From Desulforamulus aquiferis (GTDB lineage: Bacteria > Bacillota > Desulfotomaculia > Desulfotomaculales > Desulfotomaculaceae), in NCBI GenBank assembly GCA_004143605.1, contig AWVY01000052.1, positions 4,060-58,504 on the forward strand: a stretch of DNA of 54,445 bases, written 5' to 3'. The first letter of the stretch is position 1, and each line of letters opens with the position of its first letter. Position numbers and translations under genes: made by a program. Under the pieces are notes generated by a model. It did no database searches. It saw only the letters and a program-made list of their open reading frames with translations, and had not been told where the DNA came from. Shown here one piece after another: positions 9,671-19,696 of this stretch.

Positions 9671-9713
9671 TAATAAAGCACGAACACACCAAAGTGATGT
9701 TCGTGCTTTATTA
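9671..9713. terminator. Terminator after the first histidine kinase
   Basis: Perfect 16-bp arms (TAATAAAGCACGAACA and its complement), starting just past the kinase stop codon. It isolates the kinase from the SLH gene downstream. Confidence 0.85.
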
Positions 9714-9719
9714 TTTTTA

Positions 9720-11177
9720 CTACTCAGCTCGATTAATGGGCAGTACAATGTTAAAGGTAGTACCCTCATTTATTTTACTTTCCACATTAATCTGTCCCCC
9801 ATGTCCTTCTACAATCCTCTTAACAATGGCCAACCCAAGCCCGGTGCCACCCTGATGTCGGGTACGGGATTTATCACCTTTATAAAACCTTTCCCAAATC
9901 ATAGGCAAATCCTCTGGCTTAATTCCTACACCATTGTCGCTGACACGTAGGTGAACTTGATTCGCCTTGCTGGTAACATAAAGAGAGATCTTACCCCCAT
10001 GGGGTGTATGGCGGATTGCATTATCAATAAGATTTATTAACACCCTTTCTATGCGGTCACTGTTACAAGCAACAAAAGGCAGCTTCCTCTCAATATTAAT
10101 TGCAAAATTTATGTCTTTCTCAATAATTAGTTGAGTAAGCTTTCGGTGTACGCCATTAATGATTTCCCGAAAATCACAGGGTTCTACGTCAAAATCAAAG
10201 TGGCCTTCCTCCATACGCTTTAAATCCAGCATCTCATTCACAAGCCTTTTTAGTCGATTTATTTCCTCTAAAATATTACTAAGATACTCTTCCCTTTCTT
10301 TTTCTGTCTTCACTAAACCATCCACCATGGTCTCAGTAAATCCCTGCATAATAGTTAAGGGTGTTTTGATTTCGTGGGCCACGTTGCTAACAAACTCCCG
10401 CCTAATTTGCTCTTGCTTTTCCAATTGGCCAATCTTTTCTTGCAGTCGAGATGCCAGAGTATTAAGAGAGTTGGACAGCAAACCCATTTCATCGTTAGAT
10501 TGTATATCTACTCTGTTCTGATAGTTACCGCTAGCCATTGCTAGGGCAACTGTATTCATTTTGACCAAAGGTTTGGAAATAAACCGGGAGAAGAATAAAC
10601 TTAAAAGAGCTGCTATAATAATACCCCCAGCTGCAGTATAAATTGTTAGCATCTTTAAACCTTTTAGTTCGTCCGCCAGGGGTTCCAGGGGAGCGTGAAT
10701 GATGACAGTCCTGCTAATGTTATCATGATCCTTAAAGGGTATGCCCACTGATAAAACATCGGTTTTAAAATATGGATTATTACCCTTGTATACAACTGTA
10801 TTTCCGTTAAATAGCTGTTCTAAATCCTTAGTGCTCAAAGGTCCATGATGGGGATTATTCATATCCATAGGCATATCCTTGGTACTGATGCCCATACCCT
10901 GGCAGCTCATAACTATACCCTTTTCATTTAATATCATTACATTTGCATTATAGAGCTCGGCAATCAGGGACACCTTATTATCCAATACTAGTGGATCCTG
11001 CTCAGTTCGGGCAATATTCGATACCTTGTTGCCTAGGCTCTTTAGCTGCTTTGCCTGCTGATTGTAATAAAGCCCCTCCATAAAGCTGCTCTGGACTGCC
11101 CCGACAATGCCGATTACTACAAGCACCAAAATGGTCATAATTACCCATAGTTTGGTGACGATGTTATTTATTTTCAT
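9720..11177 (-). CDS. Two-component sensor histidine kinase (HAMP-HisKA-HATPase)
   Basis: About 485 residues, intact. Two membrane helices (near 10-30 and 180-200) bracket an outside sensor region containing a Met/His-rich loop (DMPMDMNNPHHGP). HAMP follows, then HisKA with the phosphorylated His in AHEIKTPLTIMQGF, and the ATPase boxes DNAIRHTP, DNGVGI and GGTGLGLAIV. I chose the ATG at 11177 because GAGGTGGGG precedes it; a GTG nine bases upstream overlaps that site. Its OmpR-type partner lies 212 bases upstream on the same strand, with a terminator between them. The signal is unknown; the loop suggests a metal or a cationic compound. Confidence 0.9.
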   Translation of the reverse strand: MKINNIVTKLWVIMTILVLVVIGIVGAVQSSFMEGLYYNQQAKQLKSLGNKVSNIARTEQDPLVLDNKVSLIAELYNANVMILNEKGIVMSCQGMGISTKDMPMDMNNPHHGPLSTKDLEQLFNGNTVVYKGNNPYFKTDVLSVGIPFKDHDNISRTVIIHAPLEPLADELKGLKMLTIYTAAGGIIIAALLSLFFSRFISKPLVKMNTVALAMASGNYQNRVDIQSNDEMGLLSNSLNTLASRLQEKIGQLEKQEQIRREFVSNVAHEIKTPLTIMQGFTETMVDGLVKTEKEREEYLSNILEEINRLKRLVNEMLDLKRMEEGHFDFDVEPCDFREIINGVHRKLTQLIIEKDINFAINIERKLPFVACNSDRIERVLINLIDNAIRHTPHGGKISLYVTSKANQVHLRVSDNGVGIKPEDLPMIWERFYKGDKSRTRHQGGTGLGLAIVKRIVEGHGGQINVESKINEGTTFNIVLPINRAE

Positions 11178-11340
11178 GCTCCCCACCTCAAATCAAAATT
11201 TGCTACACCAGAATACTGTCGATAATAGTTAGAATGAATTACATTTGATAAAGTATCCTAGTGTTATATAGTAACGCTAGTTATGTATATTTGTCAAAAC
11301 ATTCAAATGAATATCACAAAAATGTTAAAGATGGGTTAAG

Positions 11341-11376
11341 TTAAAATCAGCCAGCACAACTGCTGGCTGATTTTAA
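11341..11376 (-). terminator. Strong hairpin between response regulator and kinase
   Basis: Perfect 16-bp stem (TTAAAATCAGCCAGCA and complement) with a 4-base loop, 12 bases after the regulator stop codon. The T-rich arm follows on the minus strand. It should limit read-through into the kinase gene. Confidence 0.85.
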
Positions 11377-11388
11377 CAATTTCAATGT

Positions 11389-12074
11389 TTATTCCACATC
11401 AATTTTATAGCCAATGCCCCAGACGGTCTTAATATAATTAGCTGCACCGGCAGCACGAAGCTTGTCCCTAAGTCGGTTGATGTGAGTATCAACTGTCCTA
11501 ACATCCCCAAAATAGTCAAAGCCCCAAACCATCTCCAGAAGTTGTTCCCGGCTGTAGGAACGCCCCTGGTTTCTGGCTAGAAGTGCCAGTAGGTCAAACT
11601 CCTTTGGGGTTAAGGTGATTACTTTATCCTGGATCGAAACCTCCCGGCTAATTAGATTTATGCTCATACCGGTGACATTGATAAGATGTTCTTCCGCCTT
11701 CTCATTAGTAACCATTCTGCGCATTACAGCCTTAATGCGAGCAATTAATTCCCGTGGGCTAAAGGGCTTACCCATATAATCATCTGCCCAAATTCCAGAC
11801 CCAGTATACGGTCTACTTCATCATTCTTTGCAGTTAACATAATAATCGGAACCTTAGATGTCTTACGAATTTCCTGGCAGACAGTTACGCCATCCAATTT
11901 AGGCATCATCACGTCGAGTATAATTAAATCCCAAGACGAAACGCGAAACATGCTAAGGGCCTTCTCTCCATCTTCAGCTTCTCCCACGTCAAAACCTTCA
12001 TTTGTTAAGTAGATGCGAATAACTTGTCGAATTTTGTCCTCATCATCTACGACCAGTACACGTAACCGGTTCAT
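11389..12074 (-). CDS. OmpR-family response regulator, one frame break
   Basis: Receiver domain (VVDDEDKIRQVIRIY, phospho-Asp in LIILDVMMPKLDG, Lys in GKPFSPREL) plus a winged-helix DNA-binding domain (LTPKEFDLLALLARNQGRSYSREQLLEMVWG, DTHINRLRDKLR), about 228 residues. Near 11787 the G run is one base short (GGGCAGATG for GGGGCAGAT), which splits the gene after LGLEFG. AAGGAGGCTTTCT precedes the ATG. It is followed by a terminator and then its likely kinase partner. Confidence 0.92.
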
Positions 12075-12307
12075 AGAAAGCCTCCTTCTTTTTCCAAAGC
12101 CAATAGTATTATTATCTATAGTAAAGCTATATTAAAGCCTTTGTCAAAGTATATAAGGATTATCACAAAAATGTTAAACTTACCATATTATTTTTGTGGC
12201 CATTCCGGTAAGAACAAACATCGTTGTAATTCAATTTCCCTTGTCATATAATAAATTAATTTAAAGATTTGGGTGTTGATTGATTTTATAAATGAAAGGT
12301 GTCTACT

Positions 12308-12931
12308 ATGACTATTATGTATTCACTAGACCTATTGGGATCCTTTGCCTTCGCATTATCTGGTGCTATCTTGGCAATTAGAAAAAATATGGATCTATTT
12401 GGTATTTTTGTCCTTGCCTTTGTAACTGCCATTGGCGGAGGTACAACGAGGGATCTTTTATTAGGTGACACGCCTGTCTTCATTCTTACTGAGCCAATCT
12501 ATATTTACATCTCAATTATTGCATCCCTTTTAGCTTTCCTTTTTTATAGGGCATTGATTAGAATTAATTCAGTAATTCTTTTAGCAGACGCCTTAGGTCT
12601 GGGTACCTTTGTATGTATTGGTGTGTCAAAGGCATTGGCAGCAGACGTTTCCTTTGCAGGGGCAGTGATATTAGGCTTAATCACCGCAGTGGTTGGTGGG
12701 ATCATCAGGGATTTGCTGGCAAATGAAATACCGGCTGTACTTATGAGGGACTTTTATGCCATAACCTGTATTGGTGGTGGAATCATCTATGTGCTCCTTC
12801 ACAACCATGGCATACCACAAAATTTTGTTATGTTATCATCGGCCGGTTTTGTAATCTTATTAAGGGTTTTAGCCATTAGATTTAACTGGTGTTTAGTTAG
12901 AGTCCACTCAAATACAACAGGGAGTTTATAA
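12308..12931 (+). CDS. TRIC-type cation channel family membrane protein (YicG/UPF0126)
   Basis: About 207 residues with seven hydrophobic segments. It has the two-repeat structure of the UPF0126/TRIC family: each half has a glycine-rich kink motif followed by RD (AIGGGTTRDLLLGDTP and VVGGIIRDLLANEIP). Family members form trimeric potassium-permeable channels, though glycine transport has also been suggested. I chose the ATG at 12308 because AAAGGTG precedes it at good spacing; a GTG at 12299 falls inside that site. It is divergent from the response regulator upstream and single-gene. Confidence 0.88.
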   Translation: MTIMYSLDLLGSFAFALSGAILAIRKNMDLFGIFVLAFVTAIGGGTTRDLLLGDTPVFILTEPIYIYISIIASLLAFLFYRALIRINSVILLADALGLGTFVCIGVSKALAADVSFAGAVILGLITAVVGGIIRDLLANEIPAVLMRDFYAITCIGGGIIYVLLHNHGIPQNFVMLSSAGFVILLRVLAIRFNWCLVRVHSNTTGSL

Positions 12932-12951
12932 GATTTAGCCATAAATTCAAA

Positions 12952-12992
12952 GGACGGCTTTCTGAAAGTAGAATTTCCAGAAGCAGCCGTCC
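12952..12992. terminator. Hairpin between TRIC gene and lipoprotein gene
   Basis: Arms GGACGGCT and AGCCGTCC with a partly paired interior (TTCTG/CAGAA). It follows the TRIC stop by 20 bases and faces the convergent lipoprotein gene. No long T-run, so only moderate support. Confidence 0.5.
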
Positions 12993-13120
12993 CAATTTAA
13001 AATATTTAAACTAGCTGGTCAACATTTTGACCAATTTCATTATTTAAATTGCTACTACCCTCCATAGGGAACTATCAGTCCCGCTGGAAGCTGATAATAT
13101 ATTCATTAGTACCTCCTTGC

Positions 13121-13717
13121 TTACATCCCAGGTGGTGGGCCACCCATTGGGCCGCCAATTCCTTCTCCCTGCCTATTACCTTGTTCTTGCTGAGTAGCTC
13201 TATTTTTGTTATTACCTATTACTTGGACAAGGGTGATTGTCTCTTCATCTTTCCAGATTCTTAATGTGCTTTCAGCTGTAATCTTGGTAATTTCAATTTC
13301 CTTAGTTTCTCCATTTTGCAAAGAAATAATTGGTACCCCAACAGGTATCATTAAAGTTTCTGTCTCCTCTGCAAAAGCAACCTCAAATCCACCGCCACCG
13401 GGCCTATTTTCACTAGGTCTTGGAATATTATCACCATTAGGTGCTTTTTCAGCAGCATCCTCCTTTGGTTCCGGTTTTTCCTGTCCGTCCAAAGCTTTGT
13501 AAATAGTAACTTCATTCCCCACAATCTCTTTAACCTTGCCTATTAGGTTTGGTTTTTCCTTTGGTAAAGTAATATTCTTAATCACCTCGCCCTTTTGTGG
13601 CTGGGCCTCTGAAATGCCACCACAACCACTAAGGCTTAGGCATATCAAACTAAGTATAACCAATAGCAGCACAGCTTTACATTTAGTTAAAGCTGGCAAA
13701 AAAACAATTTTCATCAT
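13121..13717 (-). CDS. Hypothetical lipoprotein
   Basis: 198 residues. N-terminal signal with a lipobox (SLICLSLSGC-GG), so it is probably lipid-anchored on the outer face of the membrane. A conserved-looking core reads LIGKVKEIVGNEVTIYKALDG and LMIPVGVPIISLQNGETKEIEITKI, suggesting a small beta-barrel or OB-like fold. The C-terminus is Gly/Pro/Met-rich (GGPMGGPPPGM). GGAATGGAGATGTT precedes tandem ATGs. It lies downstream of a two-component system and could belong to its regulon. I do not recognise a named family. Confidence 0.7.
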   Translation of the reverse strand: MMKIVFLPALTKCKAVLLLVILSLICLSLSGCGGISEAQPQKGEVIKNITLPKEKPNLIGKVKEIVGNEVTIYKALDGQEKPEPKEDAAEKAPNGDNIPRPSENRPGGGGFEVAFAEETETLMIPVGVPIISLQNGETKEIEITKITAESTLRIWKDEETITLVQVIGNNKNRATQQEQGNRQGEGIGGPMGGPPPGM

Positions 13718-13894
13718 AACATCTCCATTCCTTCATAGGATATTTGATTATTTGTCTTAATTACTCATAGTTTCACCTCTCAGCCAGTATTTGTAATTTT
13801 AAATCCCATAATTATCTTAATTCAGATTTATGAGTCTACACTGAATGCTTACTGAAAACCAGCTTAAGCTAACCTTAAGGCTTCCTTAAAATAT

Positions 13895-13934
13895 AGAAAG
13901 GCACTTACAAAGGTCAGCATGTAAGTGCCTTTCT
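13895..13934 (-). terminator. Terminator of the second two-component operon
   Basis: Perfect 14-bp arms AGAAAGGCACTTAC and GTAAGTGCCTTTCT, 17 bases after the kinase stop, with T-rich sequence following on the minus strand. Confidence 0.8.
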
Positions 13935-13950
13935 GATATTATATTAAAGG

Positions 13951-15474
13951 TTATAATCCAGGAAGCTGAATACAAAAAGTAGTTCCTTCTCCTTCTTTGC
14001 TTTCAACAGTAAGTAAACCCCCATGGGCATCTACTATGGACTTCGTAATAGATAGGCCTAGTCCAGCTCCCCCGTATTTACGTGTTCGGGAAGTATCAAC
14101 ACGGTAAAAACGTTCAAAGATGTGGGGGAGGTGTTTTACGTTTATCCCTGGTCCATTATCCTGAACAGATAACCTGTAGCCATATCTGTTTTGACTAGTT
14201 CAATCCTTATCTTTCCCCTATCAGGATCGGTATGCTGCACAGCATTATGGAACAAATTTAAAATAACTTGTTTCATCTTATCTCGATCAAATTTACATTT
14301 GATGTTGGACTGTATCTGTAAATCAAGGGTTCTGTTACCTGCCAAGATTCTGAACTGGGGCTCCATTTCATTGACTACTGTTTCTAGTTGGCCTTCTGCA
14401 AGTTCAATGTGAGAGGTACGATCCATTTTGGCAAGGAGTATTAGATCCTGTACAATTTTATTAAGACGCTCCGATTCACCATGCATGCTCTTTAGTGCTT
14501 TGTGAAGTTGTTCTGGCTGATTGGCTGCACCTCGTAATAATACTTCTAGAAATCCATGAATTGAGGTTAAAGGGGTTCGAAGCTCATGGGACGCATCGGC
14601 AATAAAACGACGCATTTGTTCCTTTGTTTCTCTTTCTGTTTCAAAGGAAGCTTCTAATCTCTCCAACATTCCATTGAAGGATTCAGATAAACCATCAATT
14701 TCTAATTGGCCCTGTTGTGTTGGGAAGCGTTTTGCTAAATTACCGGCATCTATCTGTTCCGTCGTATCCACCATATTATATAATGGCACCAATGTTCTTC
14801 TAAGTATTGGTAAAAAACCAAATAATCCAAATAACATGGCAGTGAGGGAAAGGAACAAAAAGGTGAGCAACTGACGAATGAGCAATTCCTTCAGAGGGCC
14901 AGTCAAGGTGCTTATCTGTACAATTCCAAGGATCTGACCCCTTTCAATTACAGGCTGCAGCACAATTAATTGTTCAGCTCCACCAGCATGGATAATCTTG
15001 TAATCCGGACCGGGACTTCTCTTCAGTATATCCAAATGCTCTGGCCTATCAACCCTTGGCGAATCTTGACTGCCGGGCCGATCGTGTTCCGGTTTCTTCA
15101 ATGCATTTAAATATACTTGTCTATCAAATCTCGGAGGTTCCGCACTACCAGGACCCATGGATAATATGGCGTAGCTGCCCTGCACATCTATAAATGCCAA
15201 ACTGGTCTCCGGAAAAAATATTCTTTGAGAGTATTTAGCTTCATTTTCTAAGTTAATACCAGGATATTCCCAGTTAAAATGAGGTATCGAACGGACTTGA
15301 CTAATCAAACTGCTGGCTTTATTTTTGTAGATGACATCCTTCATAAAAATATATTGCAGCAGCCCTATAAGCACTAGCATAACTGCAAGGATTAATAATG
15401 TTCGGGATAGAAGTTGGATCTGGAGTGAGTTGGCAGCAAATATGGTATTAACTGATGATTTTTTTGGACATCAT
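13951..15474 (-). CDS. Two-component sensor histidine kinase, two frame breaks
   Basis: About 505 residues when joined. The probable start ATG at 15474 overlaps the regulator's stop (ATGA). An A7 run just inside the gene breaks the frame, which resumes as [32 protein letters not shown] (helix 1). An outside sensor domain, helix 2 and HAMP follow, then HisKA ([20 protein letters not shown]) and HNAVQHT. A second break near 14155 separates QDNGPG, the F-box ([10 protein letters not shown]) and [19 protein letters not shown], which are all present in the next frame. The organisation resembles general OmpR-type kinases (YkoH/CssS class). Ligand unknown. Confidence 0.9.
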
Positions 15475-16151
15475 GAGACATCCACCCGATACCCTGCCCC
15501 CCTCAAGGTTCGTATCAACCTGTGTTCTTTATCATGCAATTTTTCCCTTAATAACCTTATGTAAACCTCAACAATGTTTTCCTCTCCAGCAAAATCATAG
15601 CCCCATACTTTATCTAAGATCATGGTTTTACTTAAAACTAATCCATGATTAAGGACTAAATATTTTAGAAGCTCATACTCTGTGGGAGAAAGCTCTAAAA
15701 TACGATTTTCCAACCTTATTTCTTTACGACGATCATCTATCTGAAAGGGTCCGATCACCACTTCTCCAAATAAGTTAGGGAATTGGTTTCTTATTCTAGC
15801 ATAGATCCTAGCCAGTAATTCCTCAAAGCTAAAGGGTTTTACCATATAATCATCCGCCCCTAGATTTAAGCCTTTTACCCGATCATCCACCTCGTCCCTA
15901 GCAGTCAGCATGATAATTGACACATTATCCATTTTTTGATCATTCGGCATACTTCAAAGCATCCATCCCCGGCATCATCACATCTAATATAACAACATGG
16001 GGCTGGAATTTCTTCATTAATGTAATGGCTGTCATGCATCAAGGGCTGTCCCTATCTCAAATCCTTCGTTTTGTAGACCTAACTCTAAAAATTGCAATAT
16101 ATTTGGTTCATCATCCACTATAAGAATTTTTATACCCTTTAGCTGCTGCAT
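15471..16151 (-). CDS. OmpR-family response regulator, two frame breaks
   Basis: About 227 residues if joined: MQQLKGIKILIVDDEPNILQ..., then KKFQPHVVILDVMMPGMD (phospho-Asp), then NVSIIMLTARDEVDDRVKGLNLGADDYMVKPFSFEELLARI and a winged helix (ELSPTEYELLKYLVLNHGLVLSKTMILDKVWGYDF). Breaks lie near 16038 and 15965; each can be repaired by one inserted base. The ATG at 16151 starts a perfect family N-terminus. Its 3' end overlaps the cognate kinase by four bases, indicating translational coupling. Confidence 0.9.
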
Positions 16152-16424
16152 TCCTTACACTACCACCTTCATAGATTCAATATGCCTATAATTATCTGCT
16201 AATTAACTTAATGGAGACTGAATGAAAACTGAAAGTTTGTTGAATATATTGTATTATAAACTATATTTTACCTGTAACAAGCAAATTAGATTGTTAATTA
16301 CATTACATAGCTTCCGTCTAATTACAGTTCTTCCACTAGCTTTGACTTTACGTAACTAATTATTTACTGTATTATTGATTTTACCGTCATCATAAAACTT
16401 TGTTCACAGATAGGAGGTTTTAGG

Positions 16425-16604
16425 ATGTTAGGACATCTAAACTATATTAAGGATGCTGGCACCACAAACCTGTTGACCCATGTCAAACTTTCCAGCAAGC
16501 AAAATGAAGCACCACTGTTTTCAAAATTTTACACAGTAACTACTTTAAAAAGAGAAAGTAATGTGATTAAGAGATTTAAGTCCTTCTTAAAGTTGATAAA
16601 TTAG
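16425..16604 (+). CDS. Small hypothetical protein, 59 residues
   Basis: TAGGAGGTTTTAGG precedes an ATG that opens a 59-codon frame (MLGHLNYIKDAGTTNLLTHV to the end FKSFLKLIN). It is basic, soluble, with a Lys/Arg-rich C-terminal half (TLKRESNVIKRFKSFLK). A strong terminator starts four bases after the stop. A perfect ribosome site, an isolated position and an exact terminator are the signature of a real small gene. No family recognised. It could be a small regulator or peptide. Confidence 0.6.
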   Translation: MLGHLNYIKDAGTTNLLTHVKLSSKQNEAPLFSKFYTVTTLKRESNVIKRFKSFLKLIN

Positions 16605-16607
16605 TAA

Positions 16608-16644
16608 ACTAGAAAAGGTCTGACACGGGTCAGACTTTTCTAGT
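16608..16644. terminator. Shared bidirectional terminator
   Basis: 17-bp arm ACTAGAAAAGGTCTGAC pairs with GTCAGACTTTTCTAGT, leaving one bulged base. It sits between two convergent small genes, with A/T-rich arms on both sides. Confidence 0.85.
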
Positions 16645-16686
16645 ATTTTATGGCACTATTTTCTACTCCTATTAATTTGTTCTAGC

Positions 16687-16848
16687 TTATAGCAGAGAAT
16701 TAATTAAATAATTCATTTGATCCATATTAGCTTCTGTTGATTCTATTGACAAATACCTTTCTAATACATTAAATATCAGAAAGGATATGCCAACTACCAA
16801 GGAAATCTTTAATAGTGAATATATAAAAACCATAAATAAATCAATCAT
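16687..16848 (-). CDS. Small single-helix membrane protein, 53 residues
   Basis: Read on the minus strand: GGGAGGTAG, then ATGTTTATG. I prefer the second ATG for spacing. The frame gives MIDLFMVFIYSLLKISLVVG then ISFLIFNVLERYLSIESTEA and ends NYLINSLL. One N-terminal membrane helix (about residues 4-27) is followed by an acidic, probably cytoplasmic or outer tail. It shares a terminator with the convergent 59-residue gene. No family recognised; support comes from the ribosome site and the coherent membrane helix. Confidence 0.5.
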   Translation of the reverse strand: MIDLFMVFIYSLLKISLVVGISFLIFNVLERYLSIESTEANMDQMNYLINSLL

Positions 16849-16890
16849 AAACATCTACCTCCCATATATAAGACCTATGCCCATGAATAC

Positions 16891-16932
16891 AAAAAGCACT
16901 GAGTCCAGTCTCTTCCTGGTTTTTCAGTGCTT
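16891..16932 (-). terminator. Imperfect hairpin in a long intergenic stretch
   Basis: Arms AGCACTGA and TCAGTGCT with an inner CCAG/CTGG pair; followed by TTTTTG on the minus strand. It lies between the small membrane gene and the FapA-like gene. Apart from it, I see nothing clear between 16855 and 17223. Confidence 0.45.
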
Positions 16933-17223
16933 CATTGCCTGTGTTTTAATAAGTTTATAGGATCTTCATTGCTCCTGCTTAAATTCTAACAGCATAACTA
17001 TTTCTCATCAATGGTTTAGACATAGATATACAGTATTTTTCAGAGCTTGCCTGTTATATTTTACCATTTTATACTCTCAACCTGCTTATGTTAAAATTAA
17101 AATATAGTTAAATTAGTAACCGGGACCATTGGCCCATGTTAAGTGGATATATGTCCTATTTATATCCAGGATAAAATTACCTATGATAGAATTAGCAAGA
17201 TTTATCAGAACGGGGGTAATGAA

Positions 17224-19043
17224 ATGATAGATAACTTTGATAAAAAAAGTATAAGCGGATCAATCCCCCTCAATAACCCCGATAATGAATCCAATAGTAA
17301 ACAAAGGTCCGTTGCATGGGTCAATGGGGGAAAAGTTTACGTACAAACTACCAGCCCAGAAGATACAGTTACAATTGTCCCCTGTCCAGAAATACAGCTA
17401 TTCGTGAACGGAGAACAAATTACAAAACCTGTGGAATTAACCACGGCTGATGAAATATCCGTAAATCTTCCAGCCTTTACTGAGCCGGGTTTTGTTAGGG
17501 TCCATGTATCTCCTGATAAAATGTCCGCCTTTATAGATATTAAACCGGATGTTCTTAACAATTATCAGTTAGAAGATTCACCTCCCGCCCCAAAACTCTT
17601 TTTAAAAGTCAAACATATCAAAACTACTACGATATCAGAAACAACAGAGTCCCTAGCAACCTTACTTAATAAAAGCAACATTAGCTATGGTATTGATCAG
17701 GAAAGAGTAAATGATATCATTAGAAACACTTCTAACGGAATGGTTCTAGTGGCTAGTGGGTTGCCCCTTCCCCACCCATTGATGACACTATAGATATTGT
17801 TTTTGATAAAAGAAAATCAATAGCTAATTCCTCTGAGACTATTAATTTTAAAGAAATGCAATCTATTCCATCTGTTTCCAGTGGTGATGTTCTAGCCATT
17901 AAGATACAGGGCCAACTAGGCAAGCCGGGTAAAAATGTATTAGGTCAGGAAATAAGAGTTAATGAACCTAAAAGAATAAACCTGTTATCTGGCTTCGGCG
18001 TTCAAATTATAGAAGATGGCATTAAAGCCATCGCTCAAACAGAAGGACTGCCTGTTGTCCAAAAGTCTGGTACAAATTATATTATTTCTGTAGATCCGGT
18101 TCTTAAGATTCCTGAAGATGTTAATGTGAAAACCGGTAATATTCGCTTTAAAGGAAATGTAACAATTCTTGGTTCAGTGGAAAATGATATGAGTGTTAGT
18201 GCCAGTGGTGATATTACCGTATCAAATATCATTACGAGATGTACTATAATTGCAGGCGGGAATGTTACTGTAAAGGGTAATATAGTTAATTCAGAGATTA
18301 TTAGTGGTGGTTTTTTCGTCATTTGCAATACCCTCAAGCCCCCTCTTCAAGAATTAGGTAAAGCTCTAGAAAATCTCCTGCTAGCCGGGGCTATCATGTA
18401 TGACAAATTACCACCCAATACAAATATCAACTTTGGCAATGTTCTGGTTCTTCTTATTGAAAAGAGGTATACTAATTTTATTGGGCTGCTGGATAAAATT
18501 CAAAAAATGTTTAAAGAACTTGACATGAAGCTTTTAGGTGAGTATGACCATAAGCTTCAGAAACTTGTTAATAATCTTCATTTAATTAAACTTGTTCAGT
18601 ATCAAACCCCCGCTGATTTTGAAGCCACCATAAACGAGCTAAACTCATTTTTCTACTATGCAGCAAGGCACGAGAAAAACAGGAGCTTGGTAGATGTAAA
18701 TGTAGTACTAAATTCTGTCATCAAAAGTTCCGGTGATGTTATGGTTCAAGGCGCGGGTTGCTTCAATACACATATTATTGCCGAAGGCAATGTTACTGTT
18801 AATGGAGTTGTCAGAGGAGGCGTCATTGAAGCTAAAGATGATATCTTCATTAAAGAACTTGGATCGGAATTTAGCTCAAAGTCAGTGGTTATAACAGCCA
18901 AGGATAAAAAGATTAAAATTACTAATGCCTTTGAGGGCGTAAAGGTACAGGTTGGTAAAATGCAAAAGGTATTAGAGAAAAAGATGACAAATATAGAAGT
19001 AAGTCTGGATGAAGAAGGATATTTGCAAATTAAGAATTTCTAA
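17224..19043 (+). CDS. FapA-like (DUF342) polymer-forming protein, one frame break
   Basis: About 605 residues when joined. The N-terminal part is a variable domain with KPVELTTADEISVNLP. The FapA core follows (GDVLAIKIQGQLGKPGKNVLGQEIRV), then a right-handed beta-helix rich in short repeats (NIRFKGNVTILGSVENDMSV, SASGDITVSNIITRCTIIAG, GNVTVKGNIVNSEIISGG), a helical insert, and a second beta-helix (HIIAEGNVTVNGVVRGGVIEAKDDIFI). Near 17758 a G run is one base short. I chose the ATG at 17224 because GGGGGTAAT precedes it. FapA proteins are linked to flagella or signalling in Clostridia; no flagellar gene is in this window. A UspA-like gene follows after 11 bases. Confidence 0.8.
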
Positions 19044-19054
19044 AGAGGTAACCA

Positions 19055-19524
19055 ATGTCGGCACGAATATTATTTATAACTGATGGGTCTCCCTCATCAA
19101 TGGCCGCTGCTGAAACAGCCATTGAATTTGCTTCCTTTAAAAATGCTATTCTTCATGTAGTATTTATTCTGGATCAAGGCTGGCGGAATCTGCTGGGTGA
19201 CGAGTGATGAGCTCCTCATCCACTCGAATAAGTTTCCAGGATTGGCTTGAAATTGGCCTAACAGAGCAGGCAGAAAGCATATTAAATAATACCATAGAAC
19301 TAGCAGGAATAACATCTGTCGAAACCATTGCAGAGGTAAAGGTTGGCAAGACTGAAACAGTGATATATGATACCGTATCTATGATTAAACCCCTGCTCTT
19401 AGTTCTGCCAAACCCCTATTCCACCGCCCCGGGTGCAGCAGGTGGATTATCCTACAATATAAAGTCATTAACGAAGAAGATAACTTGTCCCATCTATCTC
19501 GGCCCCAAATTACCAATAGCTTAG
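19055..19524 (+). CDS. Universal-stress-protein-like domain, one frame break
   Basis: About 156 residues. It starts MSARILFITDGSPSSMAAAE, the first strand and loop of UspA, and ends with a typical final strand (KKITCPIYLGPKL). A break after LLGDE (near 19207, GAGTGATG where GAGTGGATG continues as EWMSSS) splits it. The usual G-x2-G-x9-GS ATP motif is not obvious, so it may be a non-ATP-binding member. AAGAGGTAACCA precedes the ATG. It is probably co-transcribed with the FapA-like gene, 11 bases upstream, and ends at a terminator. Confidence 0.65.
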
Positions 19525-19527
19525 ATT

Positions 19528-19560
19528 AAGGTTAGTATTGAATAATACTCAACCTTTTTT
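19528..19560 (+). terminator. Terminator of the fapA-like/usp operon
   Basis: Stem AAGGTTAGTATT/AATACTCAACCTT (one mismatch) and a T6 run, right after the UspA-like stop codon. Confidence 0.85.
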
Positions 19561-19696
19561 ATTTGTCAATTATTTTTGTCATTAATGGCAGAATACAGAT
19601 TAACATAATCTAATCTTTGCTGCTGAATATAGATCTGATATACTTGTATATATACTATGTTCTATAATAATACATTAAAATGATGGAGATAGTTGC

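Noticed and set aside
9671-9713. An SOS-like GAAC/GTTC pair in this repeat
   Set aside because: It is part of a perfect terminator stem and the half-site spacing does not fit the LexA consensus.
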